Shown: positions 8,360 through 16,622 of the stretch, in pieces
Numbering within the stretch: position 1 is the first letter of the stretch
How the letters are laid out: each line of letters begins with the position of its first letter
Assembly (NCBI GenBank): GCA_963666705.2
Contig: CAXXKO010000029.1
Location: 248,001-312,000 of the forward strand
Reading direction: 5' to 3'
Origin: G963666705 sp963666705
GTDB lineage: Bacteria; Pseudomonadota; Alphaproteobacteria; CADEGL01
DNA length: 64,000 nucleotides
Program-made: the position numbers and the translations under genes
Notes under the pieces: generated by a model
Database searches by the model: none
The model's input: only the letters and a program-made list of their open reading frames with translations
Told to the model about the DNA's origin: nothing

Positions 8360-10006
8360 CTACCGGTTCTCCGCGAGAAGGCTCTTGCCGCACAGATAGC
8401 CCCAGGTCAGGAACGGGCCGAGGGTCGAGCCGGTGGCGCAGACCTTGGTGCCGATGAAGTTCGCCATCGTGGAGCCGGCGCAGTAGAGCCCGGCAATGAC
8501 CGTGTCGTCCTCCCGCAGGACTTGCCCCCGATGGTTCGTGCGCGGGGCGCTTTTGGTGCCGAGGATGCCCAGGCGATAGCGGGTGGCGTAGTAGGGCGGG
8601 CGCTGAATCGTGCCGAGGGCGATGTTGCGCTCGGGCTGCGCCGGGTCGCTCAGGGAAAATCGCTCAAACGACGATTCACCGCGATGGAAATCATTATCCC
8701 GGCCCGCGCGGACGAAGCCGTTGAACCGCTGGATCGTGCCTTCCAATGCGCCGCCGTCCACATCGATGAGCTTGGCCAGATCGGCGATCGAGCCAGCTTT
8801 CAGCACCTCGCCCGCCCCCCACTTGGACATGCGGACGGCGAACCGGTTCTTGGTGGCGAACTGGCGATCGAAGATGCGCCACGCCGGCAGATGATCGGCG
8901 CGCGCCGGGCCCGAGAGGGCGTCCGACAGGGCATTGCGGTCGCCTTCGTTCAGGAACCGCTTCCCCGCGCGATCGACGAGGATGCAGTGGGCATAGTCGA
9001 GCAGCTTGATCGGAAAGGCGTGTGGCCGCCCTTCGTACATTGTCGAGGCCACGGGATAGATGGTGGCCTGGTCCATGCGCGCCATTTTGGCGCCGAGGTC
9101 GGCGGCCATGCGATGCCCATCGCCCGTGTTCGTGTCCGGGCTGCCAAGAATGACGTGCTCGCTGGGGAAGTGGCGGTCGAGCATGGCCCGGTCCCATTCG
9201 TAGCCGCCGGTCGCCAGCACGATTCCCTTGGCCGCCCGTATCCGCCGGCGGCTCCCGGCCACCGTCGCTTCGAGGCCGATCACTCGCCCCCTGTCGCCAT
9301 CAGCGTCGTCCGTGACCAGGCTCTCGGCGCGGGCGTCGGCGAGCACCTCGCACCCGGAATCGAGACAGCCCTTGAGAAGCCCGCCGGCGAGAGCGGCACC
9401 CAAGGCGACCCGCCGCGTCGCCAGCCGGTAGAGGATCCGCGGCCACATCATGGCGATCGCCCGCACCGGGTGGCGCAGCAGCGGGCCGTGGAAAAGCTCC
9501 TCGAACGTGAACAGTTGCGGCCGCACGGATTTGCGAATGCGGCGCTTCCATGGGCCGAGGGCATTGAGGCTCAACAGGTGGGGGCTGAGCAGACGGCCGC
9601 CCGCCTTGCCGCCGACCACCTCGGGATGAAGGTCCGGCAGGTCGATGAGCTTGAAGCGGACGGGCGTATGGTCCTCGACGAACTTCAGCATGGCCGGTGC
9701 CGTATCGACGAAGGCCCGCCACAAGGGCTCTTCCGCCTCGGCCCACCCATCGGGCGCGAGCGCGCGGATATAGTCGAGGGCCTCGTCCGGGGTGTCGTGC
9801 TGGCCGGCGGCCAGCATATGATGGTTGGCGGGTACCCAAGTGACGCCGCCCGACATCGCCGTGGTGCCGCCGATGACGTGGGACTTCTCCAATATCACGA
9901 CGCGCGCACCGCCCACGGCCGCCGTCAGGGCGGCCGACAGCCCGGCGGCGCCCGAGCCGACGACGATGACGTCGGCCTCCATGTCCCAATCGGAGTCGCG
10001 GCTCAT
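8360..10006 (-). CDS. FAD-dependent oxidoreductase, 3-ketosteroid dehydrogenase/fumarate reductase-like (paralog 1)
   Basis: This 548-residue protein belongs to the FAD_binding_2 family. It has an N-terminal dinucleotide fold VIVVGSGAAGLSAALTAA, an EKSHVIGGTTAMSGG segment typical of 3-ketosteroid-delta-1-dehydrogenase-like enzymes, a middle ATGGYEWD motif, and a C-terminal GLYCAGSTMANF segment that closes the FAD site. It is closely similar along its whole length to the protein at 22751-24403. The family oxidises or reduces C-C bonds of steroids and other cyclic ketones. The substrate is unknown. It is divergent from the flavoenzyme gene at 10347, so the two may share regulation. Confidence 0.88.
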   Translation of the reverse strand: MSRDSDWDMEADVIVVGSGAAGLSAALTAAVGGARVVILEKSHVIGGTTAMSGGVTWVPANHHMLAAGQHDTPDEALDYIRALAPDGWAEAEEPLWRAFVDTAPAMLKFVEDHTPVRFKLIDLPDLHPEVVGGKAGGRLLSPHLLSLNALGPWKRRIRKSVRPQLFTFEELFHGPLLRHPVRAIAMMWPRILYRLATRRVALGAALAGGLLKGCLDSGCEVLADARAESLVTDDADGDRGRVIGLEATVAGSRRRIRAAKGIVLATGGYEWDRAMLDRHFPSEHVILGSPDTNTGDGHRMAADLGAKMARMDQATIYPVASTMYEGRPHAFPIKLLDYAHCILVDRAGKRFLNEGDRNALSDALSGPARADHLPAWRIFDRQFATKNRFAVRMSKWGAGEVLKAGSIADLAKLIDVDGGALEGTIQRFNGFVRAGRDNDFHRGESSFERFSLSDPAQPERNIALGTIQRPPYYATRYRLGILGTKSAPRTNHRGQVLREDDTVIAGLYCAGSTMANFIGTKVCATGSTLGPFLTWGYLCGKSLLAENR

Positions 10007-10346
10007 CGCCCCGGGCCCGATATATCAGGGAATTGCCGCGCGGGTCGCGGTGCGCCCTCACAGTGCGAAATGGTCATGGGGCCGTGATTCTCATCGCCAA
10101 ATCAGGCCAATCAAGAGTGGACCACCGCCAAACGTGACAGCGCGGGGCCGAAATCGCGATCGGATGCCCATTGTGCTACCAATGTCGGCGATTGGGGGAT
10201 GCCATCCGGGGAAACCCGGTTCATGCTACCATTATCGCCGACTTGGTATAGCCAATTGGGGAATCCCGACCCAAAGGGCTCGTGTGCGATCCCGATGACA
10301 GGGCGGGAAAGTTCCTGGCCACCCCACTGACAAGGGAGCCCCCGCC
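10007..10346. promoter_or_regulatory. Divergent promoter region with a 9-bp inverted repeat
   Basis: This 340-base gap separates two divergent flavoenzyme genes and must hold both promoters. It contains gtcggcgat at 10184-10192 and its exact reverse complement atcgccgac at 10234-10242, each a few bases after a gctacca direct repeat. The spacing of 41 bases would allow a dimeric regulator or looping. No regulator gene is adjacent, and no promoter boxes are convincing. Confidence 0.3.
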
Positions 10347-12386
10347 ATGACCGATTACGACGCGCTTCTGCGGCCCCTGACCATCAAGGGCATGACCGTC
10401 CGCAACCGGGTCATCAGCTCGAGCCATGGCCCCGGTTACATCGTCGACGGCAAGCCCACGGACCGGCTCATCCGCTACCATGCCGAGAAGGCGAAGGGCG
10501 GGATCGGGCTCACGCAGGTCGGTGCCTCGGCGGTCTCTCTCGACTCGCCGAGTGGCGACTACGGCATCACCAGGCTGACCGACGATTCGATCGTCGACCA
10601 CCTGCGCCCGCTGGTCGACGCGGTGCACGCGCATGGCGCCGCCGTCACGATACAGCTCATCCACATGGGCCGGCGGATGCACTGGGACGGCGAGCACTGG
10701 GTGTCGCTGATCGCGCCATCGGTCTCGCGCGAGCGCCTGCACCGCGGCTTCCCCAAGGAGATGGAGGACTTCGATTACCGGCGCGTGATCGACGACTTCG
10801 CCCAGGCCGCCCGGCGCTGCAAGGCGGCCGGCTTCGATGGCATCGAGTTGCACAACGCCGGGCTCCACCTGATCGACCAGCACTGGAGCCCGCTGGTCAA
10901 CAGGCGCACCGACAAGTACGGCGGCGGCTTCGAGAACCGCATGCGCTTCGGCGTCGAGGTGTTCGAGGCGATCCGCCAACAGGTCGGCGACGACTACGTG
11001 GTCGGCATGCGCATCTCGGGCGACGAGATGATCGAGGGCGGCAGCACGCCCGACGAATGCCTCGCCATCGCCCGCTACCACACCGAGCGCGGGCTGGTCG
11101 ACTTCCTCAGCGTGCTCGGCGGCTCGGGCACCACCTACCGGCACTACGCCGCGTTCATCCCCAACATGTCGCTGCCCCCCGCACCCTACCTCTACCTGGC
11201 CAGCGCCATGCGCCAGGAGGTCGGCGTGCCCATCTTCCACGCCCAACGCATCATGGACCTGCCGACGGCCGCCCGCGCGGTGGCCGAGGGCCACATCGAT
11301 CTGGCCTGCATGACCCGGGCACACATCGCCGACCCGCACATGGTCAGGAAACTGACCGAAGGGCGGGAAGAGGACATCCGCCCGTGCGTCGGCGCCACCT
11401 ATTGCTACAACCGCGTGATGGCCGGGCAGGACACGCTGTGCATGTACAACGCGGCCACCAGCCGGGAGGCGCATATCCCCCACGAGCATGCGCGGGCGCC
11501 GGCGCGACGCAAGGTCGTCGTCGTGGGCGCCGGTCCGGGCGGGCTCGAGGCGGCGCGGGTCGCCGGCGAGCGCGGCCACGACGTGGTGCTGTTCGAGGCG
11601 GCCGAGCAAACCGGTGGCCAGCTCGCGCTGGCCGCGCGCGTGCCCTGGCGCGAGGCCTTGGCCAACGCCACGCGCTGGCAGGAGGCCCAGGCGCGCAAGC
11701 ATGGCGTCGATATTCGCTTGGGCACCGAGGCCACGGCCGAGACCGTCCTGGCGGCGGATCCGGACGTGGTGATCCTGGCCACCGGTGGCCGGCCCAACAA
11801 GGGGGACGTCGCGGGCGACGAGCTGGCCGTCACCACCTGGGACGTGATCGCGGGCACCGTGGCACCCGGCGACAGCGTGCTGGTCTACGACGACAGCGGC
11901 CGCTATTCGGCCGTCTCGGCCGCCGAGGTGCTGGCCCGGCGGGGCGCGCGGGTGGAACTGGTCAGCCCGGATCGCCTGGTGGGCGAGGAGGTCGGCCAGA
12001 TGGACCGCCCGACCTTCGTCCGCCATCTGCACGAGCACGACGTGGTGGTGACTCCCGACTACCGCCTGCTCCGGGTCGAGCGCCAGGGGAACCAGCTCGT
12101 GGCCGTCCTCGCCAGCGAATACACCGACGCGGTGGAGGAGCGGCTGGTCGACCAGGTGGTGGCGGAGTACGCGACCCTGCCGCGCCTCGACCTCTACCAT
12201 GCGCTCCGGCCCCAGGCGACGAACCTGGGCGAGACCGACCTGCGCGCCCTGGCGCGATTCGAGCCCCAGACCCTCGTCACCAACACCTGCGGCCGGTTCC
12301 AGCTGTTCCGCATCGGCGACGCGCTCTCCGCCCGCAACGTGCATGCCGCTGTCTACGACGGCCTGCGAATCGCCAAGGACCTGTGA
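10347..12386 (+). CDS. Old-yellow-enzyme / trimethylamine-dehydrogenase-type flavoprotein
   Basis: This 679-residue protein has an N-terminal FMN TIM barrel of the old yellow enzyme group (about 1-340; HNAGLHLIDQHWSPLVNRRTDKYGG is typical) and a C-terminal FAD/NAD-type domain starting with VVVVGAGPGGLEAARVA near residue 390. This is the architecture of 2,4-dienoyl-CoA reductase, trimethylamine/dimethylamine dehydrogenase and N-methylproline demethylase. The iron-sulfur loop between the domains reads RPCVGATYCYNRVMAGQDTLC, so only three of the four usual cysteines are in the normal pattern; the second is Ala. A demethylase-type role in amine or betaine catabolism is an inference. Confidence 0.85.
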   Translation: MTDYDALLRPLTIKGMTVRNRVISSSHGPGYIVDGKPTDRLIRYHAEKAKGGIGLTQVGASAVSLDSPSGDYGITRLTDDSIVDHLRPLVDAVHAHGAAVTIQLIHMGRRMHWDGEHWVSLIAPSVSRERLHRGFPKEMEDFDYRRVIDDFAQAARRCKAAGFDGIELHNAGLHLIDQHWSPLVNRRTDKYGGGFENRMRFGVEVFEAIRQQVGDDYVVGMRISGDEMIEGGSTPDECLAIARYHTERGLVDFLSVLGGSGTTYRHYAAFIPNMSLPPAPYLYLASAMRQEVGVPIFHAQRIMDLPTAARAVAEGHIDLACMTRAHIADPHMVRKLTEGREEDIRPCVGATYCYNRVMAGQDTLCMYNAATSREAHIPHEHARAPARRKVVVVGAGPGGLEAARVAGERGHDVVLFEAAEQTGGQLALAARVPWREALANATRWQEAQARKHGVDIRLGTEATAETVLAADPDVVILATGGRPNKGDVAGDELAVTTWDVIAGTVAPGDSVLVYDDSGRYSAVSAAEVLARRGARVELVSPDRLVGEEVGQMDRPTFVRHLHEHDVVVTPDYRLLRVERQGNQLVAVLASEYTDAVEERLVDQVVAEYATLPRLDLYHALRPQATNLGETDLRALARFEPQTLVTNTCGRFQLFRIGDALSARNVHAAVYDGLRIAKDL

Positions 12387-12560
12387 ATCCGGCGACCTCG
12401 GTGGTCGGACGCGATCGCTACCCACGGCTCCTACACCACGCTTGGGGACACGACCCATCAACGTGTGTTCTTCGATCCGAGCCAAAGATAGGGTTGTCCA
12501 CTCTGGGCTCGGTGTCGATCATGCGATCGTCATCGAGTCGTTGAGCTCGAGGAGACGATT

Positions 12561-13229
12561 ATGGCTCTCGACATAGAAGCCGCCGACAAGCTGCTGACGA
12601 CCACGCGAGGGGTTCGCCGGCGAATCGACTTCGATCGTCCGGTTGAACGGGAGGTCATCGAGGATTGCATCGAAGTTGCGATGCAAGCGCCGGTCGGCGC
12701 GGCCTGGCTTACCCACTTCATCCCGGTCACGGATCCGGATCTGCGCAAGCAAGTCGGCGCACACTACGCGGCGGTTTCAGGGCCTTACTTGGATGATATG
12801 GAAGCGAAAATGCGTGCGGGCGCCAAAGAGGCCAAGGAGATCGAGGCCATCGACCGTGACATGGCCTTGCACCGCTGGTACAATGAGAATTTGTACCGTG
12901 CGCCAGTGCTCGTCATTGTTGCCATGCAGGGCCGCTATGAAACGGCGGACGTCTCGAGACGGGCCGCGGTGTACGGCTCAAACCTGCCGGTCGCCTGGTC
13001 CTTCATGCTCGCACTTCGGGCGAGAGGCCTGGGTACCTGCTGGACGACATTGCATATTCGCCGCGAGCGAGAAGTCGCCGAGCTCCTGGGAATTCCCGAG
13101 GACGTGACCCAGACTGTTCTCTTGCCTGTCGGCTATTACAAGGGCACGGACTTCAAACGCGTCAAGCGCCCACCAGTGGCGGATTGGTTGCATTGGGATC
13201 GCTGGGCGAGCCAGGATCGCCAAGAGTGA
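12561..13229 (+). CDS. Nitroreductase-family FMN oxidoreductase
   Basis: This 222-residue protein has the nitroreductase fold. The N-terminal TTRGVRRRIDFDRPV segment contains the Arg residues that bind FMN phosphate, APVGAAWLTHFIPV follows, and a C-terminal GLGTCWTTLHIRRE helix and LLPVGYYKG strand complete the pattern. Family members reduce nitro groups, enones or quinones with NAD(P)H. A gaggag ribosome site lies just before the ATG. It follows the old-yellow-enzyme gene after 174 bases in the same direction and may belong to the same pathway. Confidence 0.85.
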   Translation: MALDIEAADKLLTTTRGVRRRIDFDRPVEREVIEDCIEVAMQAPVGAAWLTHFIPVTDPDLRKQVGAHYAAVSGPYLDDMEAKMRAGAKEAKEIEAIDRDMALHRWYNENLYRAPVLVIVAMQGRYETADVSRRAAVYGSNLPVAWSFMLALRARGLGTCWTTLHIRREREVAELLGIPEDVTQTVLLPVGYYKGTDFKRVKRPPVADWLHWDRWASQDRQE

Positions 13230-13363
13230 CTTAAACCCGGATATCCAAAATGAGATATCAATACTAAACAGTTACGTTTAGTATTGACACGGCTAGTTGG
13301 CAGACCTTGATTTTTTCACGTTTATACCGCCGTGGTAGTGACAAACAAGACAGGAGAACGAGC

Positions 13364-13675
13364 GTGGAATCTCTAATCTTGTACATCATTGAAAATTTTG
13401 TTGTTAATTCCCTGGACGCATTTGTTGTCGGCCTTGGGTATTGGCTTATCAGATTCTCCCACAACAGAATCCTGGGGATTCCACTGCTAGTTCTCTACGC
13501 ATTGGCTACTGCGGGAATGATGTTGTATGGAGGAACGGAGGTGCTAATTTGGGGAGTTGTCATGGCCGTAGTCGGCGTTCTGTGCGCCGAATTCATCGGA
13601 CGATGGAGAGTGCGTTCACGAAGTAGTCATTCATCCCCCATTTCCCAAGTGAACTCGATATTCCATGCCCCGTGA
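13364..13675 (+). CDS. Small membrane protein of unknown function; native stop replaced by an IS insertion
   Basis: A GTG at 13364 with aggaga 8 bases upstream begins a 103-residue protein. It has two or three hydrophobic segments (ESLILYIIENFVVNS, ILGIPLLVLYALATAGMML, VLIWGVVMAVVGVLCAEF) and a basic tail. The IS1380 element begins at 13635 within codon TCA-T. Rejoining the flanks (base 13634 to 16365) gives TCA TAA, so the ancestral protein ended at that point, after about 90 residues, and the insertion adds about 13 IS-encoded residues up to TGA at 13675. I do not recognise a family. The local base composition is more AT-rich than the neighbours, suggesting acquired DNA. Confidence 0.6.
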   Translation: MESLILYIIENFVVNSLDAFVVGLGYWLIRFSHNRILGIPLLVLYALATAGMMLYGGTEVLIWGVVMAVVGVLCAEFIGRWRVRSRSSHSSPISQVNSIFHAP

Positions 13676-13728
13676 TGGGAATTCTGCTATAAGAATCAAT
13701 ATGTTGATGCATTGATGGAGCAGCAGGT

Positions 13729-15078
13729 ATGGGACACCCGATGGGTGAATCGAAACGGGACAGTTTACGGGTCGATTTTGACCGTCGCTTGAAGCTTGAA
13801 TTCCATGGTTCCAAGATTACTTCTGACGCCGGGTTGCTCGCCTACCGGGAGCTTGACGATGCCCTCGGCCTGACTGAGATGGCCGAGGGTGTTTTCCAGG
13901 ATAGCCGTACCGGCAAGAACGGATGGCACGGCAAGACGGGTCAGTTTCGCCAGTCCGTTTTCGGGCGCCTTGGCGGCTATGACGATGTGAACGACGCCGA
14001 CCGTCTGGGACGCGATCCCGCCATGCGCTGGATTGTTGGCGGCAAGGCCATCGAAAGACAGGCCGCTTCCACCAGCCAGATGGGACGCTTCGAGACGGAG
14101 CTATTGGCCACCGACGAGAACGTTGAAGCCTTGGTCGACATGAACGGGGTGTGGATCGACAAGGTTCATGACCGCCATCCGCCGAAGATGATCATTCTCG
14201 ACATGGACAGCAGCGTCAGCCCGACCCATGGCGAACAAGAGGGAACAGCGTACAATGGTCACTTCGGCTGTACCTGCTACCATCCGCTATTCCTGTTCAA
14301 CCAGTTCGGCGACTTGGAGAGATGTTCCCTGCGCCCCGGTAATGTTCACAGTGCCGACGGATGGCGGAATGTTCTGGAGCCGGTGGTGATGCGCTATAAG
14401 GAAAGGAAGGTGCGGCTGTATTTTCGTGGCGATGCCGCCTTCGCCTCACCGGAGATATACGAATATCTCGAAGCCGAGGGATTACTCTACGTCATCCGCC
14501 TCAAAGCGAACGCGATTCTCCAGCGGAACATTGCCCATCTGCTTACGCGACCTGTCGGTCGCCCGCCCGACCATGTTCGCCGTTTCCACGCCAGCTTCAG
14601 CTATCAGGCCGGATCGTGGAACAAGAAGCGCCGTGTCGTGGCCAAAGTGGAGTGGCACCCCGGCGAGCTGGTTCCTCGCGTCGGTTTCATCGTCACTAAT
14701 CTGTCGCGCCCTACCAAGCGGGTGGTGGCGTTCTATAATCACCGTGGCACGGCGGAGCAGCACATCAAGGAAGGCAAGAACGCCATCAACTGGACCCGTC
14801 TGTCATGTCGCAAGTTCCGCAACAATGCCGTTCGGCTCCAGCTTCACGCCCTGGCCTACAATCTGGGCAACTTCATGAGGACACTGGCTTTGCCGAAGGA
14901 GGTGGAGCACTGGTCGATGACGACGTTGCGCGACAAGCTGGTGAAGATCGGGGCCAAGGTTGTCCGACATGGCCGCTACGTTACGTTCCAATTGGCTGAG
15001 GTGGCGGTGCCGAGGGACCTGTTCCGGAAAATCCTGAGCTTGATTGATGATCTGCGACGAAGACCCGCTCCGGCGTAG
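13729..15078 (+). CDS. IS1380-family transposase (intact)
   Basis: This 449-residue protein is the DDE transposase of the IS1380 family. The first catalytic Asp lies in ILDMDSSVSPTHGEQEG and the second in RLYFRGDAAFASPEIYEYLE; the glutamate is in FYNHRGTAEQHIKEGKNAINWTR. The ATG follows a gagcagcaggt stretch. It is the undamaged version of the broken gene at 19133-22250. The frame is open, but the element cannot easily move because its right end is interrupted. Confidence 0.92.
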   Translation: MGHPMGESKRDSLRVDFDRRLKLEFHGSKITSDAGLLAYRELDDALGLTEMAEGVFQDSRTGKNGWHGKTGQFRQSVFGRLGGYDDVNDADRLGRDPAMRWIVGGKAIERQAASTSQMGRFETELLATDENVEALVDMNGVWIDKVHDRHPPKMIILDMDSSVSPTHGEQEGTAYNGHFGCTCYHPLFLFNQFGDLERCSLRPGNVHSADGWRNVLEPVVMRYKERKVRLYFRGDAAFASPEIYEYLEAEGLLYVIRLKANAILQRNIAHLLTRPVGRPPDHVRRFHASFSYQAGSWNKKRRVVAKVEWHPGELVPRVGFIVTNLSRPTKRVVAFYNHRGTAEQHIKEGKNAINWTRLSCRKFRNNAVRLQLHALAYNLGNFMRTLALPKEVEHWSMTTLRDKLVKIGAKVVRHGRYVTFQLAEVAVPRDLFRKILSLIDDLRRRPAPA

Positions 15079-15270
15079 GCCGAGGGAATCGACGGCGAGG
15101 AGAAAGCGACAGGAGAGGTGTGTCTGGATGGCGAGAAAAATGACCGAGTGGCCTTCCAAGCGCGGGCCGATTACCAAAATCATGCCATCGGATGGCTGCA
15201 TAGGGGATACAGTTCCCTTGGCGGTGGGAAAGTGGTACGATTTCCACGAATTTGGATGGTATATGGGGAA

Positions 15271-16345
15271 TGTCCCTATCCGGTTAATGCAGGTAGCGCG
15301 TCGTTGGGTTGCAGACCGTGGATCAACTGGCGGTATGTGATGGTTGGCCGGGCCATGGCGCGGCTCAGGACGAAGTCGCCGAGGTCGTCGATCCGCCGGC
15401 GGCGGTTGAAGCGATAGGCCCATTCCCGGCCATAGCGCGGCAAGTGCTTGGCGCTGACGCCATGGTAAGTGCCGTTGAGCCAGGTCTTGAGGTTGCTGAA
15501 CAGGACGTGGATGATCGGCATCTGCGTCTCGGCGTTCTTGCCTTGGCCTTGGACGGTGGGCTGGTGCTGGTAGACGGCGCCGAGCCCGGCATAGCCCTTG
15601 AAATCGTCGGTCAGCAGGCGCGCGCCCGGCGTCACGGCGGCCCGCACGAAGCCGCCGAGCTGCTCGGCATTGGCCCGGGGCAGGATGGCAAGTCGCGCCC
15701 GGCCGGCGACGAAGCCGCTGGCCTCGACCCCCTTGCCCGGCGCCACCGCCACCTTCTCCACCGCCAGCACGAGCAGGCTCTTGTTGGCATTGGCCATCCC
15801 GCGGCCCCGGCTCTCGGGCTTGCCGCGCCCGCCGTAGTAGCTCTCATCGACCTCGACCATGCCGTCCAGCAACGCATCCGGCCGCTCCGCCAAGCCATGG
15901 CGCAGCTTGTGAGCCATCAGCCATGCGGTCTCATAGCGAAGCCCCAGCTCGCGCGCCAGGAACAGGGCCGAGACCCCGCGCTTGTCCCGCCCCATCAACC
16001 ACGCCGCCAGGAACCATTTGGGCAACGGTGTGCGGGTGCGGTGGAAGATGGTTCCCGCCGTCACCGACTCTTGACGACCGCAAGCCGCGCATTCGAAGAC
16101 GCGCGCCCGCGCCTTGTGCCGATAGCCCCGCCGGTGCCCGCAGCGGGCGCACGCAAACCCAGACGGCCAGCGTCGATCCGCCAAGGCCAGGATGCACGAT
16201 TCCTCGTCTCGGTAGCGCTCTTGGAACGTCAACAAGCCGCTCATGCCCTGTCTCCCGACCAATCCTCAGAGGCGGGAACAGTACACCCTTAGAGCGAACA
16301 TATAAAGAACACTCGGTCGCTACCTGCATTAACCGGATAGGGACG
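15271..16345 (-). mobile_element. IS1595-family element, copy A (1075 bp)
   Basis: The ends match the two other copies in this window: gtccctatccggttaatgca on the left and its reverse complement on the right. The duplicated target is atggggaa at 15263-15270 and 16346-16353, 8 bp as expected for IS1595. The outermost left base is T instead of C. The element lies in the right terminus of IS1380 copy 1, in the orientation opposite to that host element. Confidence 0.93.
15276..16244 (-). CDS. IS1595-family transposase
   Basis: This 322-residue transposase starts at the Met of MSGLLTFQERYRDEE, which follows a gggagacaggg ribosome site; an in-frame upstream ATG adds only six residues. The N-terminal zinc ribbon has two CxxC knuckles (CARCGHRRGY and CAACGRQE). 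The ISXO2-like catalytic domain follows with VEVDESYYGGRGKPESRGRG (first Asp) and LLTDDFKGYAGLG (second Asp). The C-terminus ALTG plus stop is encoded inside the terminal inverted repeat. Copies B and C differ at only a few residues, for example Gln instead of Arg in VYQHQPTV. Confidence 0.93.
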   Translation of the reverse strand: MSGLLTFQERYRDEESCILALADRRWPSGFACARCGHRRGYRHKARARVFECAACGRQESVTAGTIFHRTRTPLPKWFLAAWLMGRDKRGVSALFLARELGLRYETAWLMAHKLRHGLAERPDALLDGMVEVDESYYGGRGKPESRGRGMANANKSLLVLAVEKVAVAPGKGVEASGFVAGRARLAILPRANAEQLGGFVRAAVTPGARLLTDDFKGYAGLGAVYQHQPTVQGQGKNAETQMPIIHVLFSNLKTWLNGTYHGVSAKHLPRYGREWAYRFNRRRRIDDLGDFVLSRAMARPTITYRQLIHGLQPNDALPALTG

Positions 16346-16622
16346 ATGGGGAATGTCGGTTCATAATTAATGGGGCTTACATACTTAACTTGACAGGCGG
16401 CAATCCCGCGCTCGCGTCAGTCGGTACGAACGTAACACAACGGCCCATGACCGGAAAACCACTCTTCGGCGACCGCATTGCAGCTAAGACGGGGGCCGCG
16501 GCAGCCGGTGAGAACGGCGGTGACAAATTAGTCCACGGAAGCGGCGGGATTTCCCAGCCGCGGGCGGAGTAAAACTCTGCCACCTGTAGCCTTCGATCTT
16601 TTTTGAGATGGAAGGCGGGAGG

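Larger units (their letters stand above)
13635..16359 (+). mobile_element. IS1380-family element, copy 1, carrying an IS1595 copy near its right end
   Basis: The ends are cccccatttccca and, in reverse complement, ccgacattcccca, which match at 10 of 13 positions. The element is flanked by a 5-bp target duplication ttcat (13630-13634 and 16360-16364). Removing the nested IS1595 element and its duplication leaves 1642 bp, exactly the length deduced for copy 2. The nested element sits 6 bp inside the right boundary and disrupts the right inverted repeat, which should immobilise this copy although its transposase is intact. Confidence 0.92.

Noticed and set aside
15309..16292. 327-codon frame opposite to the IS1595 transposase (also in copies B and C)
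   Set aside because: It recurs only because the element recurs; the zinc ribbon and DDE motifs are on the other strand.
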